From Bacteroidales bacterium (GTDB taxonomy: Bacteria; Bacteroidota; Bacteroidia; Bacteroidales; UBA932): DNA of 56,138 nt. The notes beneath the pieces were generated by a model that was not told the DNA's origin, searched no databases, and saw nothing but the letters and a program-made list of their open reading frames with translations. Shown one piece after another: positions 24,221 through 32,451 of the stretch. The position numbers and the translations under genes are program-made. Each line of letters begins with the position of its first letter. Within the stretch, counting starts at the first letter, position 1. The DNA is taken from NCBI GenBank assembly GCA_017454265.1, contig JAFTDJ010000043.1:1-56138 (forward strand), in the 5' to 3' direction.

Positions 24221-24250
24221 TTGAATGTTATTGATATGTGAATGTTGTTG

Positions 24251-25714
24251 TTATCCGAGGAATGCTCCCTGCCCGAGGAGCTTTGCGCGCACCTGCGCCG
24301 CATCTACGTTGCGGGGGCTGGTCCCGCCTGCTGCGGCTATCGCTGCGGCTATGCCTGCGGCGTGCCCCATGGCCATGCACGGAGGCATCACGCGGACGGC
24401 ACCTGCGGCATCGGAAGTGGCGCTGATTGCGCGGCCTGCTACAATCAGGCCGTCCACCTGGAGTGGTATGAGACTGCGCAGGGGAAGCCCGTACCACTGT
24501 CCGTTTTCCACGGTCTTGTATTCGGTGGTGTTGGCGCCGTTGCGCCCGTGTACGTCAACGCTGTTGGATGCAAGGAGGATGCTGTCTTCCGGCACCACGC
24601 CCTGCAGCAGGTCGTCAGCCGTGAGCTGGTACTCGCCCTGTACGTGGCGCGATTCGCGTATGCCCAGAGTGGAGGCGGAACTCTTGATGGTCGCGTTCTC
24701 GCAGCCGGGTACGTACTTATGGAAGAAATTCATCATCTCCTGCACCTGGCGGCGGCCCTCAATTTCTGCGGCGGAGAGGCTTTCCGTGTTTGTGGCGTCC
24801 ACTCCGGAGATGCGGGTGCAGTTCACCGCCCACTCGTCTTCACGTACGCCGCGGTAGATGTTCACGCTCTTGCGGGAAATGTCCCACTCGCCGGCGGCCT
24901 CCGCTTCTTCCACCCTCCAGTGGAGGGCCCTGTAGCTCACTCCGTTCACCTTGCGGAACTCGTGCAGATGGGCCTCCACGTCTTTTATGAGGCGGGGAGT
25001 ATCTACGTTGTTGATGTGGAAGAAGAGGGTCGCGGGCTGCACTTTGCCAAGTTCGGGGTTGCCGTAGGTGCAGGGGACGCCTGCACGGGCGGCAACGTCG
25101 CCGTCGCCGGTGGCGTCGATTACCACCTTGGCGCTTATCTTTGCGATGCCCTCGCGGCCGAGGACGCGCACGCCTGCTATTCTGTTCCCCTTCATGACGG
25201 GATCCACCAGCGTACTGTGGAAGAGCGTCTTCACGCCTGCCTCAGCGCACATCCGGTCAAGTACGAACTTCATCGTCTCTGCGTCGAAGGGGGTGAGGTG
25301 GTCGTGGCCCTTGGTGATCCAGGCGCTGAAGGGGGTGCCTGCGCGCACCTGCGAGGGGTGGATGGCGCCGCCCAGCGCTACCATGCGGTCTACGATTTCT
25401 GAGAATATGCCGCGGATGACCATGATTTCGCCGGTGGTGTCGTAGCAGGTCATGAAAGGGGCTACCAGGCCGCGGGTGGCCATGCCTCCGAGGCAGTTTC
25501 CCTGCTCAACGATGAGTGTCTGCGCACCGCAGCGGGCTGCGGCTATGGCTGCGCATACGCCAGCGGGGCCTCCGCCCACCACGAGAACGTCTGTGCCGCC
25601 CCAGTCCAGGTCTGAGGCCGCGTTTGCTGTACAGCCTGCGCTTACGCCGCTGCCGAGAAGTACCCCTCCGGCGACTGCGGCTCCGCTTGTCTTAAGAAAG
25701 TCTCTACGTTTCAT
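24251..25714 (-). CDS. FAD-dependent oxidoreductase with twin-arginine signal
   Basis: The 487-residue protein begins MKRRDFLKTSGAAVAGG, a twin-arginine signal, and has a Cys28 that could be lipidated (SAGC). The FAD-binding Rossmann motif VLVVGGGPAGVCAAIAAARCG follows at about 45-65, then CLGGMATRGLVAPF and IDATGDGDVAARAG, all typical of the FAD_oxidored (PF12831) family. Such proteins are found in many polysaccharide loci, with few known reactions; an oxidation or elimination step on a sugar is possible. It lies between MBL1 and SusC, so it is co-expressed with the transporter. Export of a folded flavoprotein fits the Tat signal. Confidence 0.85.
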   Translation of the reverse strand: MKRRDFLKTSGAAVAGGVLLGSGVSAGCTANAASDLDWGGTDVLVVGGGPAGVCAAIAAARCGAQTLIVEQGNCLGGMATRGLVAPFMTCYDTTGEIMVIRGIFSEIVDRMVALGGAIHPSQVRAGTPFSAWITKGHDHLTPFDAETMKFVLDRMCAEAGVKTLFHSTLVDPVMKGNRIAGVRVLGREGIAKISAKVVIDATGDGDVAARAGVPCTYGNPELGKVQPATLFFHINNVDTPRLIKDVEAHLHEFRKVNGVSYRALHWRVEEAEAAGEWDISRKSVNIYRGVREDEWAVNCTRISGVDATNTESLSAAEIEGRRQVQEMMNFFHKYVPGCENATIKSSASTLGIRESRHVQGEYQLTADDLLQGVVPEDSILLASNSVDVHGRNGANTTEYKTVENGQWYGLPLRSLIPLQVDGLIVAGRAISATSDAAGAVRVMPPCMAMGHAAGIAAAIAAAGGTSPRNVDAAQVRAKLLGQGAFLG

Positions 25715-26956
25715 TTAGTTACAGTTAAACGGGCCCCACTCTCCGGTGATGCGGTAAGCGGGATCCGTGTCGTCCAGGGTATAAACCTTGTATGTCTTGC
25801 CGCCCTTGGCCACGCGTATCACAATATGTCCGCCGGCCGCGGTGATGCGGTCCAGATAGTCTGCTATGAGGTTGTCGGGGTGCAGGTTGGTAAGGAACAC
25901 CTTGCAGTCGGGACTGGCGTCGAAGATGTCCTGCAGGGTCCTGGGGTTGGGCTGCACGTCGCGCCATACGTTGGCAATCACCACGTCGGGCTGCAGGGCT
26001 CCCATGATGTCGGGGCCGTTGGCTCCCTTGGTGCAGTGGTGGCTGGCTTTCATCACCTCCACTTTGTGGCAGGCCCGGCTCACCGGGGCCTCGATGTCGA
26101 AGTAGTCGCGAACGTCTTTGTGGGCCCACTGCAGGTCTCCTGCGGAGAAAATGTCGAAGGGGCCGTAGCTCAGGATGAATGCGCTGCTGAGGGCGTTCTC
26201 TCCGGGGTAGCCCTTGGGATCGCCGAGTGCGTCGAGCTCCGCCTTGGAGGGCATGTCGGTGGCGTATTCGTTAGAACTCAGCGACTTGCGGTAGTATCCG
26301 TTTGCGGCTATGTTGTGTACGGTGAAGTTTTTGACCTCGTACCTTACCGGCGTTATTTGTTCGTCGGAAGCAGGGTCGAAGAATTCGTAGCGCGTGCCGT
26401 TGGTCTTCACGGTCCAGTTTACGAACTTGGAGAAGTTGGCCATGTTCTCCTCGCGGGTGGTGTTCGAGCCCTTCACTTCCGTGGGGTCGCCGCGGGATAT
26501 GAGGCGCTTGAAAGGGATTTCCGCGCCGACCTCGCAGATGCTGGAAAGGCGGAAGTTGCCTTCTTCATGCAGGGGAAGCTTCTTTGAATAGTCTCCCATG
26601 TGGTCCGTGTGGTAGTGGGAGAGTATGCAGTAGTCCAGGGTTTGATTGTTGTCCTTGGGCGCGAAGTGGCGTATGTAGTTGATAATGACCTGCCCGGAAC
26701 TTACGGTGCTGTCCGGTTTGGGGGCTGTGGGCATATGCTTGTGCTTCTTCAGGAGCGAGCCTGCCGCATCCACCAGCATGGTGGTTCCGTCGGGAAATAC
26801 GTAAAAACTGCTCTCGCCGCGTCCGGTGTTGATATAGTGAATGTCAAGGGTGCCTTCTGTCCAGGGATTCAATGTGTTGCGATTACAGCCGGCAAGCAGC
26901 GACAGTGTCGTGGCGGCCAGTGCTATGGTCAGGGAGGTTATCAGCTTCGTGCGCAT
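25715..26956 (-). CDS. MBL-fold (ComEC-like) hydrolase lipoprotein, first of three
   Basis: The 413-residue lipoprotein (LLAGC) has SHYHTDHMGDY at about residue 114 as the metal site, DIHYINTGRGESSFYVFPDG upstream and VMKASHHCTKGANG downstream. It is the shortest of the three paralogues and the first gene after the large inverted repeat at 26977-27011, where this transcript may start (TATATTTA-like box). The next gene, an FAD oxidoreductase, begins immediately after its stop codon. Confidence 0.83.
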   Translation of the reverse strand: MRTKLITSLTIALAATTLSLLAGCNRNTLNPWTEGTLDIHYINTGRGESSFYVFPDGTTMLVDAAGSLLKKHKHMPTAPKPDSTVSSGQVIINYIRHFAPKDNNQTLDYCILSHYHTDHMGDYSKKLPLHEEGNFRLSSICEVGAEIPFKRLISRGDPTEVKGSNTTREENMANFSKFVNWTVKTNGTRYEFFDPASDEQITPVRYEVKNFTVHNIAANGYYRKSLSSNEYATDMPSKAELDALGDPKGYPGENALSSAFILSYGPFDIFSAGDLQWAHKDVRDYFDIEAPVSRACHKVEVMKASHHCTKGANGPDIMGALQPDVVIANVWRDVQPNPRTLQDIFDASPDCKVFLTNLHPDNLIADYLDRITAAGGHIVIRVAKGGKTYKVYTLDDTDPAYRITGEWGPFNCN

Positions 26957-26976
26957 ACGGATGGTAAAATATAAAT

Positions 26977-27011
26977 ATAGTCCACGAATATAGACATTTT
27001 TCGTGGACTAT
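26977..27011 (-). promoter_or_regulatory. perfect 12-base inverted repeat between alpha-galactosidase and MBL gene
   Basis: ATAGTCCACGAA (26977-26988) and TTCGTGGACTAT (27000-27011) are exact complements with an 11-base spacer. It lies 20 bases before the MBL ATG and 25 bases after the GH27 stop on the minus strand, next to an AT-rich TATATTTA sequence. It could be an operator for the SusCD transcript or a processing or termination hairpin. Confidence 0.55.
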
Positions 27012-27035
27012 GGTACTTTTTGCGCAAAAAATAAG

Positions 27036-28691
27036 CTAATTGCGGTAAAGCCCCTCGAGTTTCTCGGCGGTCACGCCGGGGCTCAGGCGGTAAAGGGCGG
27101 CGCCGTGGGCGGGCACGCTCACCTCCCAGCGTTCTTTCTTGTTCACTTTGCCCACATCCTGCTGGCGCCAGAGGTCTCTCACCGTCTGCTCGCCGTAAAG
27201 GCCTAGCTTAAAAGGCGTAAATCCAAGTACGCGCTCCTCCTCTGAAAGATTGAAGAGCGCAACGGCTACGGTTCCGTCTTCCAGCGGCTTCACATACGTG
27301 ACGTGCCCTTCCCCGGAAGCTATGCGCACTCCTTGAATGCCAAGCGGGTCCTGGTGCACGTCGAGCACTTCGTTGTTGCACAGCAGGCTTACGGTGAAAG
27401 GATCCAGGGCGCTCATGTCGCATCCGAGCAGCATGGGCGAAGCCAGTATGGACCAAAGAGTTATGTGGGTGTACTGCTCCCACGGGGTGAGTTCTGTCCA
27501 GCGCATCTTGCGGCCCCATCCCACCTTGCCGAGCACCAGCATGTCGGCGTCCGGCCAGCGTCCGGGCTCGCGCCATCCGGCCCAGCGGTCCTGGCCCTCG
27601 AAGCCTATGGAGGACATGCTCTTCCAGTTGTCGCGTATGTCTCCGGTGGTGCGCCAGCAGTCCGCATACTTCATAAGCACCGGACCGATGGTTACGCGGG
27701 AGGAGTTGGAGAGGCTGTAAACGATGTCGCGGCCGGTGGCGTCAAGCGCTTCCCGCATGTCGCGTATCCACCACTCGTCGTTGGGGTTCCAGTCGTACTT
27801 GAGGTAATCCACGCCCCAGTCGGCCCACTGCTTTGCGTCCGCTGCGGCGAAGGAGTATTTTCCGAAGCTGCGTATGGACTCTTTGTCCACCTTGCTGCGG
27901 TCGGCCTTGCAGTATTCGTCTATCAGGCCCTGTTCCGCCCACCAGTAGGTGCCGTCGGCGTTGTCGCAGGAGCTTCCGATGTGAGAGGCGTAGGTGCTGA
28001 TCCACGGGCCGGAGTAGATGCCGAACTTGAGCCCCCGGGCGTGCAGGGAGTCGCCCAGCGCTTTCATGTCGGGGAACTTGCCGTTGGGCTGGATTGCGTT
28101 ATACTTGCCGCCGCGAAGGCCCTGCCAGCCGTCGTCTATGTTCACGTAGGTCCAGCCGTAGTCGGCAAGGCCCTTTTCCTCAAACGCGCGTGCAGTCTCC
28201 AGCACTATGTCCTGGCTGATGGTGTTGCCCCATACGTTCCAGGAATTCCAGCCAAGAGGGGGCGTGAGCACTATGCGGTCGCCGATTACGATGCGCAGCT
28301 CGCGGGAGTCGGAGCCAAGGGCGTTGGTGGCGGTAACCTGCACTTTGTAGGTGCCTTTGCGTGCTTTCGCCCGGCCGTAGATGATTCCTTTTTCCTTGTC
28401 CAGCTTGAGGCCGCGCGGGAGGCCCTTGGCGCTGAAAGTCATAGGACGCACGCCGGTAGTGGGGATGCGGAAGAGGAACGGGGCCTTGCGGCGCTCGCCG
28501 TACACCCTCGGTCCGTTGATGCGGGGCGTGTCGGGAGCTGGCGGGGTGAGGATGTAGGCGCTGTAGTCGGGAGCGACGACTGCGGCCGCATCTTGCATGA
28601 TGGCGTCACGTGCCTGGGTTGCGGTCTGGGCGGTGGCTAAAGAGACGGAAATCAGCAACAAGGAGGCTGCAAAAACGATGTGGTGTTTCAT
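27036..28691 (-). CDS. GH27-type alpha-galactosidase
   Basis: From ATG 28691 the product is 551 residues, with a signal peptide (SLATAQ). A putative Ig-like domain (about 70-140, TGVRPMTFSAKGLPRGLKLD, then GIIYGRAKARKGTYKVQVTATN) precedes the GH27 catalytic domain: PLGWNSWNVWG, DYGWTYVNIDDGWQG, YLKYDWN with the likely nucleophile Asp, and RWPDADML near the acid/base. A C-terminal beta domain follows. It should remove alpha-linked galactose (or N-acetylgalactosamine) in the periplasm or at the surface. It overlaps the upstream sulfatase gene as TAATG. Longer frames from 28772 lack a signal peptide at their start. Confidence 0.9.
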   Translation of the reverse strand: MKHHIVFAASLLLISVSLATAQTATQARDAIMQDAAAVVAPDYSAYILTPPAPDTPRINGPRVYGERRKAPFLFRIPTTGVRPMTFSAKGLPRGLKLDKEKGIIYGRAKARKGTYKVQVTATNALGSDSRELRIVIGDRIVLTPPLGWNSWNVWGNTISQDIVLETARAFEEKGLADYGWTYVNIDDGWQGLRGGKYNAIQPNGKFPDMKALGDSLHARGLKFGIYSGPWISTYASHIGSSCDNADGTYWWAEQGLIDEYCKADRSKVDKESIRSFGKYSFAAADAKQWADWGVDYLKYDWNPNDEWWIRDMREALDATGRDIVYSLSNSSRVTIGPVLMKYADCWRTTGDIRDNWKSMSSIGFEGQDRWAGWREPGRWPDADMLVLGKVGWGRKMRWTELTPWEQYTHITLWSILASPMLLGCDMSALDPFTVSLLCNNEVLDVHQDPLGIQGVRIASGEGHVTYVKPLEDGTVAVALFNLSEEERVLGFTPFKLGLYGEQTVRDLWRQQDVGKVNKKERWEVSVPAHGAALYRLSPGVTAEKLEGLYRN

Positions 28692-30250
28692 TATCGGGGA
28701 AAGTTTATGTCCATTTGAAAGTTGGTGTTGCCGCTCGGCACAGGAGCGTGCGATGATTCCGCCGCCTCCCACATACGGGAGACTATCTCCGGGTGTGCGG
28801 CGGAAAGGTCCGTGGTCTCGCCGGGATCTTCATCCAGGTTGTAGAGGGCCATGTGCAAGTTCCCGCCCTTCACGTTCTCTACCAGCCCCTTCCAGGGTCC
28901 CATGCGCACGGCTACAAGCCCCTTGCCGCCGGGGAACTCCCAGTAGAGGAAATCGTGCTCCTGCTGCCGGCGGCCGAGGAGAGACGGCACGAAGGAGATG
29001 CCGTCGTTGGCCGGTGCCTCGGCCCCCGCCAGCTCGGCGAAGGTGGGCATGAGGTCTGTGAACTGGCCTACGTAGCCGCAGCGGCCGGGTTTTATGTGTG
29101 CGGGCCAGCTTGCTACGAACGGCATACGTATGCCGCCCTCGTGAAGGGACCGCTTGCCCCATCCCTTGGTGCACTTGAAAGGGCCTCCGCTCCGGAAGTA
29201 CTCCAGCGGGGAGTTGGAATTGCACGCGGGGCCGTTGTCGGAGGTTATGATTATCAGCGTATTGTCGTAGATTCCGAGCTCCTTGAGCTTAGCTACAAGA
29301 CGCCCCAGTTGCGTGTCGATATGGGTAATCATTGCAGCGTATGCGGAATGCGGATAGAGCACCGGGTAGTACCAGCCGCCGTCGGTAACGGGGGTCTTGG
29401 GCTCACCGAGCTTGTTTACGTAGTACATCACCTCTTCCTCCGGCGCTTGCACGGTGCTGTGAGGTACGGTGGTGGTCCACATAAGCATGAAGGGGTCGCC
29501 GGCGTTGTCGCTCACCCATTGTTCCAGCCGTTCGTACATAAGGTCGCAGGAGTAGTGCTGCTGGTTGAATTTGTCGTAGCTGCGGGGGTCGTACGGGTCT
29601 GCACCGGGGTCCAGCCTGCGGCCGATGGGCATGAACTCATTGCCGGTGAGCACTTTGGTCTCGTTCTCCCAGAGGTAGTCGGGATAATAGGAGTGCGCCA
29701 GCATCTGGCAGTAGAAGCCGTAGAAGTAGTCGAAGCCCATGTCGTTCGGCGTTGAACCGGAACCCGGGCCGCCGAGACCCCATTTGCCTACCATTGCGGT
29801 CTTGTATCCCGCTTGCTGCATCATGGTGGCGATGGTGGGCGTGCCCGGAGCGAGCGGCCATTGCCCTTCGAACATAGGGTCCTCCTTCATGCGCTCGAAA
29901 AACCAGTCGGAGTTGTTGGGCTGCAGGCCGGCGGGTCTCGGTACCCTTTCGTCGTTGGAGCGTATCTGGCTGTGACCGCTGTGCTGCCCGGTGATGATGC
30001 TGCAGCGCGAAGGGGCGGAGAGCGGGCAGGCGGTGTACATATCGGTGAATATCAGGCCGTTGGCGGCGAGATTGTCGATGTTTGGAGTCTCTATGAGCTC
30101 TTGGCCGTAGCAGCCAAGGTCGCCGTAGCCGAGATCGTCGAACATAAGGAAGATTATGTTGGGGCGCTCGGGGGTTTTGGTGTTGCAGGCGGCGAGGGCC
30201 GGGAGAACGGCTGCCGCGGCGGTGATGCGTTTCAGTGTCTGATGGTTCAT
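28691..30250 (-). CDS. arylsulfatase-type sulfatase with serine-type active site (family S1)
   Basis: The 519-residue lipoprotein (AAC, Cys22) has PNIIFLMFDDLGYGDLGCYG, with metal-binding Asp38 and Asp39, and SAPSR at about 78-82, where the first residue Ser78 replaces the usual Cys to be converted to formylglycine. Conversion needs an anaerobic sulfatase-maturating radical SAM enzyme, which is not in the window. TSDNGPAC and HEGGIRMPF are further family motifs. It heads the minus-strand transcript that continues into GH27. A weak -7 box (AATATTTG) lies at 30283-30290. It is a close paralogue of the sulfatase at 43955. Confidence 0.92.
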   Translation of the reverse strand: MNHQTLKRITAAAAVLPALAACNTKTPERPNIIFLMFDDLGYGDLGCYGQELIETPNIDNLAANGLIFTDMYTACPLSAPSRCSIITGQHSGHSQIRSNDERVPRPAGLQPNNSDWFFERMKEDPMFEGQWPLAPGTPTIATMMQQAGYKTAMVGKWGLGGPGSGSTPNDMGFDYFYGFYCQMLAHSYYPDYLWENETKVLTGNEFMPIGRRLDPGADPYDPRSYDKFNQQHYSCDLMYERLEQWVSDNAGDPFMLMWTTTVPHSTVQAPEEEVMYYVNKLGEPKTPVTDGGWYYPVLYPHSAYAAMITHIDTQLGRLVAKLKELGIYDNTLIIITSDNGPACNSNSPLEYFRSGGPFKCTKGWGKRSLHEGGIRMPFVASWPAHIKPGRCGYVGQFTDLMPTFAELAGAEAPANDGISFVPSLLGRRQQEHDFLYWEFPGGKGLVAVRMGPWKGLVENVKGGNLHMALYNLDEDPGETTDLSAAHPEIVSRMWEAAESSHAPVPSGNTNFQMDINFPR

Positions 30251-30386
30251 TTTGCTAATGTAATTATTTTGGATGACACCTGCAAATATTCTTTGTGGCA
30301 GAGGGGGTGTAGTTGCGTTGGTTCTCGGTATTTGAAAAGTGCATCAAAATGCAGAAAATGTCATTCGGTAGTACTGAAGATTTTTC

Positions 30387-30394
30387 TATCTTTG
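30387..30394 (+). promoter_or_regulatory. -7 box of mntP
   Basis: TATCTTTG matches TAnnTTTG exactly and stands 23 bases before the ATG at 30418. I see no manganese riboswitch of the yybP-ykoY type, since the leader is too short. Confidence 0.5.
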
Positions 30395-30417
30395 AAGCGT
30401 TTTTAGTCTCGACGGTA

Positions 30418-30984
30418 ATGTTGGAGCATTTATTAATAGCATTGGCCCTGGCGATGGATTGCTTCGCGGTGAGCGTGGTGTGCGGAGTCGTCGTGCGCAA
30501 GGTGGAAGCCGGAGTGATGCTGCGGCTGGCGGTACAGTTCGGCCTTTTCCAGGCTGCGATGCCGCTGCTGGGCTGGGCGCTCACCATGTCTTTCCGTACA
30601 TATCTTGAGGCGGTGGATCACTGGATCGCCTTCGGCATGCTGGCTTTCATCGGCGGCAAGATGATAGTGGACGCGTTCAGGGAGGAAGAAGATAAGTCGG
30701 TGAATCCCAGGCGTTTTTGGACTTGTGTACTGCTGGCGGTGGCGACGAGCATAGATGCGCTGGCAGTCGGCATAACTTACGCGTGTACCGGTTACGATTC
30801 GCTTGGCTCTTTGGTGCTGCCTCTGGTGTGTATCGGGGTGGTGTCATTTGTGTTGAGCGTGCTGGGCTTCGTGCTTGGGGTGCGCTTTGGCGACGTTGTG
30901 GTGAAGAAAGTGCGCCCTGAGCTCCTCGGCGGCATCATCCTTATCGGCATCGGCGTCAAGATTCTTATCGAACATTTGGGGTAG
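30418..30984 (+). CDS. mntP: MntP-type manganese efflux pump
   Basis: The 188-residue protein has six hydrophobic segments in two repeated halves: MLEHLLIALALAMDCFAVSVVCG at the start and ATSIDALAVGITYA in the second half. The acidic residues in AMDCFAVS and SIDALAVG are those of the MntP (YebN) family. The start at 30418 gives a product of family length. It exports excess Mn2+ across the inner membrane. It is a single gene, divergent from the sulfatase, and followed by the palindromic stretch at 31001-31199. Confidence 0.92.
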   Translation: MLEHLLIALALAMDCFAVSVVCGVVVRKVEAGVMLRLAVQFGLFQAAMPLLGWALTMSFRTYLEAVDHWIAFGMLAFIGGKMIVDAFREEEDKSVNPRRFWTCVLLAVATSIDALAVGITYACTGYDSLGSLVLPLVCIGVVSFVLSVLGFVLGVRFGDVVVKKVRPELLGGIILIGIGVKILIEHLG

Positions 30985-31000
30985 CAGAAACTTCTGAATA

Positions 31001-31199
31001 CGGTGGCAGAGCTGCTCCTGGCTCCTGAGGCTTTGGAAAAAGTCGCCAGGAGCGGTCTCTGCCACCGCTTTCCGAGACTGGGTGATGCCGCCGCTTTGCT
31101 CGCAGGAGTGGAGGGCCGGCTACGTCCGTCCTCGCTGTTTCCGCTGAAATGCCACATTTCAGCGGGCTGCGGCCGAGTAACGCCGGCCCTCCACTCCTG
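31001..31199. repeat. two large stem-loops, one with a nested hairpin
   Basis: The first has CGGTGGCAGAG plus CTCCTGGC (31001-31022) pairing with GCCAGGAG plus CTCTGCCACCG (31045-31067). The second has perfect 18-base arms at 31103-31120 and 31182-31199, and within it CCGCTGAAATG-CCA-CATTTCAGCGG (31141-31165) forms an 11-base stem with a 3-base loop. No gene is evident here. It lies between mntP and the REP hairpins of the RAYT gene. Confidence 0.75.
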
Positions 31200-31247
31200 T
31201 CTCGCTCCGCCGGGCGGTAATTCTTGTTGTTTTCCCTCCACTAGTGT

Positions 31248-31331
31248 GCTCAACGGTGCTGGTGAGTGCACCTTTGAGCGAATTTTACCCCCTTTTCTCG
31301 CGCAAGGGTGCAGTCAGAAGCACCCTTGAGC
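31248..31331. repeat. left REP pair of the RAYT element
   Basis: Two 32-base hairpins, 12-base arms and 8-base loops: GCTCAACGGTGC/GCACCTTTGAGC (31248-31279) and GCGCAAGGGTGC/GCACCCTTGAGC (31300-31331), each with one mismatch. They are joined by a linker of GAATTTTA plus CCCCCTTTTCTC. The same pair is found inverted at 32317-32400, on the other side of the transposase gene. Confidence 0.85.
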
Positions 31332-31354
31332 ACAGTGGCTATGTACCACTCGAG

Positions 31355-32218
31355 TTAATAGAATCCGTTTATCAAACGATTAACCTCTTCTTTCGGAAGA
31401 CCTGAAATGCGGACAATTTGACCTTCATCAGAACTGAAGCGTCGCTGCACCTGCCTTATGAGCTCAGCTTTTTGTCTATCGTTCAAGCTTTCTAATGAAG
31501 CTTGCCGGAAAAGTGAGTTTATGAGATTTGTCAATGCCGCTTTAACAATATGGTCGCTGAAAGAAGGTGCTTCTGTTTTTTCCAGCCGGAGCCGTGCTTT
31601 TGAAGAGGAGTTTAAGAAGTATGAATATCGTTTAGGCGTTTTGAAGATGGCCTCTAAATATTTCGCAGGCACATAACTGCGCGGCAGAATATAACTACCG
31701 TCTCCAACAATAAACTCCGCTGGTAGTTCTACTCTGCTTTTGAGGAGCTTGCGTCGTGCATTCTGTGACATCTCACCTAGAGTTCGGCCTTTGTTTGGAA
31801 TTGTGTTGAACAATACTGATCCAGACCCCCATGCATAAAGAAAAGGATTTGGAGTAAGATTTGCCGCGACGCAGTTCATGACAACGTACGCTATAGCCCT
31901 GAAAAGAGATTCATCTTCGACAAATACCTCCTGGATATCAACTTTCAGGAGGCGCAGGAATTCACTGGCTCCATATTTGCGACAATAATACTTGCTATAT
32001 AGTGTTTTGTATTTGTCGATAAAAGGCTTTGCCTCATAAGGGGAGCAATGTACCACAAAATGGACATGTGAACTCATCAAAATGAAGGAGAGAACCTTGA
32101 CTCCAGTCAAGTGAGCACAAATAGCAACGATGTTCATTCCTGCCCGGAAGTCATCTTCATCACCAAAGAGCATCCCGCTCTTAAGGTGGTCTGTAGAAAT
32201 AAGATAGAAGTTTTTCAT
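31355..32218 (-). CDS. REP-associated tyrosine transposase (RAYT, Y1/IS200-like)
   Basis: The 287-residue protein has SSHVHFVVH at about residues 49-57, the HUH metal-binding motif, and YVVMNCVAANLTPNPF at about 112-127 with the catalytic tyrosine of Y1 transposases. A long C-terminal region (about 175-287) is typical for RAYTs and not for IS200 itself. It is bracketed by inverted REP pairs that carry the hairpins expected of its DNA target. TATCTTTG on this strand (plus 32279-32286) is its -7 box. RAYTs bind and cleave their own REP hairpins; whether this copy is active is unknown. Confidence 0.9.
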   Translation of the reverse strand: MKNFYLISTDHLKSGMLFGDEDDFRAGMNIVAICAHLTGVKVLSFILMSSHVHFVVHCSPYEAKPFIDKYKTLYSKYYCRKYGASEFLRLLKVDIQEVFVEDESLFRAIAYVVMNCVAANLTPNPFLYAWGSGSVLFNTIPNKGRTLGEMSQNARRKLLKSRVELPAEFIVGDGSYILPRSYVPAKYLEAIFKTPKRYSYFLNSSSKARLRLEKTEAPSFSDHIVKAALTNLINSLFRQASLESLNDRQKAELIRQVQRRFSSDEGQIVRISGLPKEEVNRLINGFY

Positions 32219-32278
32219 TGTTTAAAAACGTTTATCGTGCCGGGGTTTACATAGTTTCCCCAATGCTACGTCCATAGA

Positions 32279-32286
32279 CAAAGATA
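32279..32286 (-). promoter_or_regulatory. -7 box of the RAYT gene
   Basis: On the minus strand the sequence reads TATCTTTG, an exact match to TAnnTTTG, 60 bases before the RAYT start codon. Confidence 0.45.
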
Positions 32287-32316
32287 CGGAAACCTCAATT
32301 AAACTCCAAACTCTTT

Positions 32317-32400
32317 GCTCAAAGGTGTTATTTCCAGCACCTTTGAGCGAGAAAAGGGGCTTATTCGTGCTCAACGGTGCATTGATGAGCACCCTTGCGC
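32317..32400. repeat. right REP pair of the RAYT element, inverted to the left pair
   Basis: Hairpins GCTCAAAGGTGT/GCACCTTTGAGC (32317-32348) and GCTCAACGGTGC/GCACCCTTGCGC (32369-32400) with the linker GAGAAAAGGGGCTTATTC, the reverse complement of the type of linker at 31280-31299. They lie directly before the ftcD promoter. Confidence 0.85.
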
Positions 32401-32423
32401 GAATGCTTTTCCCGAAAAAACAT

Positions 32424-32431
32424 TATCTTTA
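32424..32431 (+). promoter_or_regulatory. -7-like box of the histidine-degradation operon
   Basis: TATCTTTA differs from TAnnTTTG at the last base and lies 20 bases before the ATG at 32452. Confidence 0.35.
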
Positions 32432-32451
32432 TACGCTAATCTGATAACCGT

